Positions 13,455-15,797 of a DNA stretch of 15,797 nucleotides are shown one piece after another. The stretch is from NCBI GenBank assembly GCA_030621275.1, contig JAUXHY010000006.1:1-15797 (forward strand), read 5' to 3'. The translations under genes and the position numbers were made by a program. Every line of letters starts with the position of its first letter. Position 1 is the stretch's first letter. The stretch is from a bacterium (GTDB lineage Bacteria > Fidelibacterota > Marinisomatia > Marinisomatales > JAHJCW01). Below the pieces are notes generated by a model. The model searched no databases. It had not been told where the DNA came from and was given only the letters and a program-made list of their open reading frames with translations.

Positions 13455-14700
13455 GAGAAAATGGGTTAAAAAATATATTTGTTTTTAGAGCCGCATTTAA
13501 GGTCTCGTCATAATTTTCATCATTGACAGTAATATTCCACAGTACACCACTTTGGATATCTTTCAAACTACTGATTTTAAAGTGATGCTTAAGGATTTCT
13601 TTTTTATGACGACCCAATAAATCTTCCTTTGGACAAACAAGGTAACAGGCAGTTTTAGAATGATTCTGAAATTTTACTAAACGCTCCTTGTTTAAATTAA
13701 AAAGTTCTCCGGATTTATTAATGTTGTTTTCAATTTCGTGTGAGGTATTTGAACTCAAGTCAATTTTCCAGTAGCGTTGTTTACTTACAGTAACCGGTAT
13801 TTGTAAACGATCTAGCGCATTTTGAACAGATAGAGCTTTGTTATCAGTAATAATTGATTCAATAAACCATTCAATTGAATTTAAATCTGATTTATGCGGC
13901 TTGATCTCGTATTCACCTGCAGAATATGCAAGGGCGTTTTCCTGTAGTTTGATGTTTTCTGTAATATATTCTCGCATTGAGGTGAAAATTAAATCGCCAT
14001 TTATTGTTCTCTCAGGATGAGGCATTAGCGCCATCACGTTTCCCTGTGGATTACAGACCGCCGCTAAATTGTAGACCGATCCATTGGGATTTGTTGGAAA
14101 TTCGTTAGTTATATTTCCATCGTAATCACCATAGCGAAATACTGTTTGTTGGTTTTCTATTAGTTCACCTAATAACTTTTCAGGCATTACAAAACGACCT
14201 TCAGCATGGGCAAAGGGAATATGAATAGATTGTCCCTGTTGTAAATGTCTCGTGAAAGCGGTTCTATCATTTGGAACGGAAAGAAACAAATGTGCCCAGT
14301 TGTTGTAATAACCGGTGCCCAACACATGTCCTTCTTTGGTCCTTTTATTATCAGTTAGTGCTATGCCGAGTTGATAGTTTTTTAATCCGGGAACCATACC
14401 TGATTCGACTAAAATTTGTGCACCATTGCAAATGCCAAGAACTGGTTTTCCTGCTTCTGCTTGTTTACGGATTTCTTTCATAAGCGGATCTAATGAGGCA
14501 ATAATACCTGCTCGCGAGCGGTCTTCATAAGAAAATCCTCCGGCAATAATATATCCATCACATTTCTCTAAAATCGTATAATCATTATTCCATAAAAATT
14601 CAACCGGTTCCATGCCTGTGCGTTTTACCGCCATGAATGTTTCGCGTTCAGTGTTAGTGCCGGGGAATTGAACAATTGCTATTTTAATCGAATCATTCAT
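13429..14700 (-). CDS. FGAM synthase glutaminase PurQ fused to two PurS-like repeats
   Basis: Residues 1-265 are PurQ, the class I amidotransferase that feeds ammonia to PurL: IAIVQFPGTNTERE, AGGFSYEDRSRAGII, LGICNGAQIL with nucleophile C91, PFAHAEGRF, and LMPHPERT with H228 and E230. Residues ~276-345 and ~352-421 each look like PurS, the ~80-residue subunit that bridges PurL and PurQ. The second is clearer: KEDLLGRHKKEIL, SLKDIQSGVLWNI and ending FFNPFSHDCYEI. The first has ALSVQNALDRLQIP and RYWKIDLSSN, then GELFNLNKERLVKF. PurS works as dimers, and large PurL proteins carry a tandem PurS-like N-domain. Here the pair sits on PurQ. Fusion order PurQ-PurS-PurS is unusual to my knowledge. The start is 3 nt after purM, and the end overlaps purC. 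Confidence 0.88.
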   Translation of the reverse strand: MNDSIKIAIVQFPGTNTERETFMAVKRTGMEPVEFLWNNDYTILEKCDGYIIAGGFSYEDRSRAGIIASLDPLMKEIRKQAEAGKPVLGICNGAQILVESGMVPGLKNYQLGIALTDNKRTKEGHVLGTGYYNNWAHLFLSVPNDRTAFTRHLQQGQSIHIPFAHAEGRFVMPEKLLGELIENQQTVFRYGDYDGNITNEFPTNPNGSVYNLAAVCNPQGNVMALMPHPERTINGDLIFTSMREYITENIKLQENALAYSAGEYEIKPHKSDLNSIEWFIESIITDNKALSVQNALDRLQIPVTVSKQRYWKIDLSSNTSHEIENNINKSGELFNLNKERLVKFQNHSKTACYLVCPKEDLLGRHKKEILKHHFKISSLKDIQSGVLWNITVNDENYDETLNAALKTNIFFNPFSHDCYEIQK

Positions 14701-14703
14701 TAT

Positions 14704-15741
14704 TTAAACAAACGACACTTTATGTTGTCCTTGAACAACTTTACCGATTTCATATACAGAGATTTTGTCCTTTAGCATAGAATATATTTCTTGTTTTTGT
14801 TCCGCAGGTACGATTAAGATCATTCCAATCCCCATGTTAAAGGTTCGATACATTTCATTTTCATCAATATTGCCAATATCTTGCATTGTTTTAAACAACG
14901 GTAAAATAGGCCAAGTATCTTTTCTAATTTCAACAGCACAACCATTTGGTAAAATTCTAGGAATATTTTCAACTAACCCTCCGCCGGAAATATGTGCCAT
15001 CCCATTGATCTGAATATTGTTTTGTAATAATAGTTGAATGTAATTATTGTAAATGTAGGATGGTTCTAAAAGTGTTTCCCCGATTGATTTATTAAGACAC
15101 GAGATTGTATCAGATACATTGTATTGTCCTACTTCAAAAAATAATTTTCTCGCAAGAGAGTAGCCATTTGTTTGAAGTCCCGTTGATGGCAAGCCCAAAA
15201 CAACATCACCCTTGTGAATCTTTAAGCCATCAATAATATTGTTTTTATCAACTATTCCGGTAATTACTCCAACTAAATCGTGTTCACCGGGAAGGTAAGT
15301 ATCCGGCATTTCAGCAGTTTCGCCACCGACTAATGCAATATTATTTTCACGACAAGCTATTGCCATTCCATCAACTATCTCTTTAATAACCGGTGGATTT
15401 AGCTTGTCGTTAGCAATATAATCTAAAAAAGTCAGAGGTTTCGCCCCCATAACAGTTATATCATTACAACAAGCACTTACAAGGTCAATCCCAATAGTAT
15501 TATATTTTTGCATTTTGCGAGCAATTATGGTTTTTGTCCCGACGCCATCAATGCTTTGTACTAAAATTGGATTTTCATATTCAGCAATAATGTTTTTCAG
15601 ATTGTACAAGGAGCCAAAACTTCCAATACCTGTGAGCACATTTTCATTAAAAGTGCTTTTCAAAGATTTTTTAATGAGATCAACAGATTTATTGCCCGCA
15701 TCAATATCCACTCCGGCTGATTTATAATCCATTTTTTTCAT
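14704..15741 (-). CDS. purM: Phosphoribosylformylglycinamidine cyclo-ligase (AIR synthetase)
   Basis: PurM closes the imidazole ring, converting FGAM to AIR with ATP. The 345 residues match the family in length and motifs: MDYKSAGVDIDAGN, SIDGVGTKT (the conserved Asp-rich ATP/Mg turn), GIDLVSACCNDI, GAKPLTFLDYIA, LVGGETAEMPDTY, GLPSTGLQTNGYSLAR, GMAHISGGGLVENIPRILP, and RTFNMGIGM near the C-terminus. It is homologous to PurL, whose gene appears to lie directly upstream. ATG 15741 overlaps the stop of that gene (ATGA). A second Met three codons later is possible, but the overlap favours the first. No ribosome binding site is visible, consistent with translational coupling. Confidence 0.97.
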   Translation of the reverse strand: MKKMDYKSAGVDIDAGNKSVDLIKKSLKSTFNENVLTGIGSFGSLYNLKNIIAEYENPILVQSIDGVGTKTIIARKMQKYNTIGIDLVSACCNDITVMGAKPLTFLDYIANDKLNPPVIKEIVDGMAIACRENNIALVGGETAEMPDTYLPGEHDLVGVITGIVDKNNIIDGLKIHKGDVVLGLPSTGLQTNGYSLARKLFFEVGQYNVSDTISCLNKSIGETLLEPSYIYNNYIQLLLQNNIQINGMAHISGGGLVENIPRILPNGCAVEIRKDTWPILPLFKTMQDIGNIDENEMYRTFNMGIGMILIVPAEQKQEIYSMLKDKISVYEIGKVVQGQHKVSFV

Positions 15742-15797
15742 AATAGTTTATCACGCAAACCGTTTTTCCACGTATTTTTTGCTTTAGAAATTGGAAC
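15738..15797 (-). CDS. purL: C-terminal end of the upstream operon gene, probably small-type purL
   Basis: The last 60 nt of the window read in one open minus-strand frame as VPISKAKNTWKNGLRDKLL followed by TGA, which overlaps the purM ATG. Small PurL proteins end in a similar helix with a conserved Trp followed by a Leu-rich tail. The position before purM fits, and so does a stand-alone PurQ-PurS downstream, because PurL is the missing catalytic subunit. The tail does not look like the glutaminase end of large PurL. Only 19 residues are visible, so the assignment rests mainly on context. Confidence 0.55.
   Translation of the reverse strand, partial: VPISKAKNTWKNGLRDKLL

Larger units (their letters stand above)
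5812..15797 (-). other. De novo purine biosynthesis operon (purL-M-QS-C-E-B-F-D-N-H)
   Basis: Ten minus-strand genes run without a gap longer than 6 nt. Junctions going downstream are: purL/purM 4-nt overlap, purM/purQS 3-nt gap, purQS/purC overlap (26 nt, or 17 nt from the second start), purC/purE 4-nt overlap, purE/purB 3-nt gap, purB/purF 2-nt gap, purF/purD 4-nt overlap, purD/purN 1-nt overlap (TAATG), purN/purH 6-nt gap. Few genes have their own ribosome binding site, purE being the clear exception (AAAGGA, 6-nt spacer). Promoter and any purine-sensing leader lie right of the window. No internal promoter is evident. No terminator follows purH. Confidence 0.9.

Overview
This is a low-GC bacterial window, roughly one-third G+C by eye. 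Its main content is a nearly complete de novo purine biosynthesis operon on the minus strand (15797 down to 5812). Read in the direction of transcription it holds the tail of a gene inferred to be purL, then purM, a purQ-purS fusion, purC, purE, purB, purF, purD, purN and purH. Neighbours overlap by 1 to 26 nt or lie 2 to 6 nt apart, so translational coupling is likely. Together with purL the set covers every step from PRPP to IMP. There is no purK, and the PurE carries the signature of the CO2-using class II AIR carboxylase, which does not need PurK.

The organism cannot be named from this window. The HEAT-FISUMP gene at the left edge points weakly to the Fibrobacterota/Bacteroidota/Marinimicrobia side of the tree, because FISUMP domains are best known there. 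The pathway looks mosaic. PurB is very like the E. coli enzyme. PurF has an E. coli-like body but B. subtilis-like cysteines. PurD carries motifs I associate with archaeal enzymes. PurE is class II. PurQ carries two PurS-like repeats at its C-terminus.

Left to right: a HEAT-repeat/FISUMP gene runs off the left edge on the minus strand and is broken by one in-frame TAA (1-598). A divergent AT-rich promoter region follows (599-769), then a small DHFR/RibD-like reductase (+). Next is mutM/fpg (-), whose stop codon directly abuts the reductase's. About 1 kb without a convincing gene follows (2036-3059). It holds one doubtful small ORF with a good ribosome binding site and an unusual density of inverted repeats. 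Two of these, at 2677-2774 and 2939-2991, form long stems whose mismatches are G.U pairs only when read as plus-strand RNA. A two-gene plus-strand unit follows: a membrane-anchored penicillin-acylase-like protein with a degenerate active site, overlapping by 4 nt a membrane-anchored glycerophosphodiester phosphodiesterase. This unit runs head-on into the purine operon, and the stop codons of the two units overlap by 4 nt with no visible terminator.

The items most worth a second look are the PurQ-PurS-PurS fusion, the class II PurE without PurK, the structured non-coding region upstream of the acylase, the acylase's altered catalytic residues, and the single-codon interruption of the HEAT-FISUMP gene.
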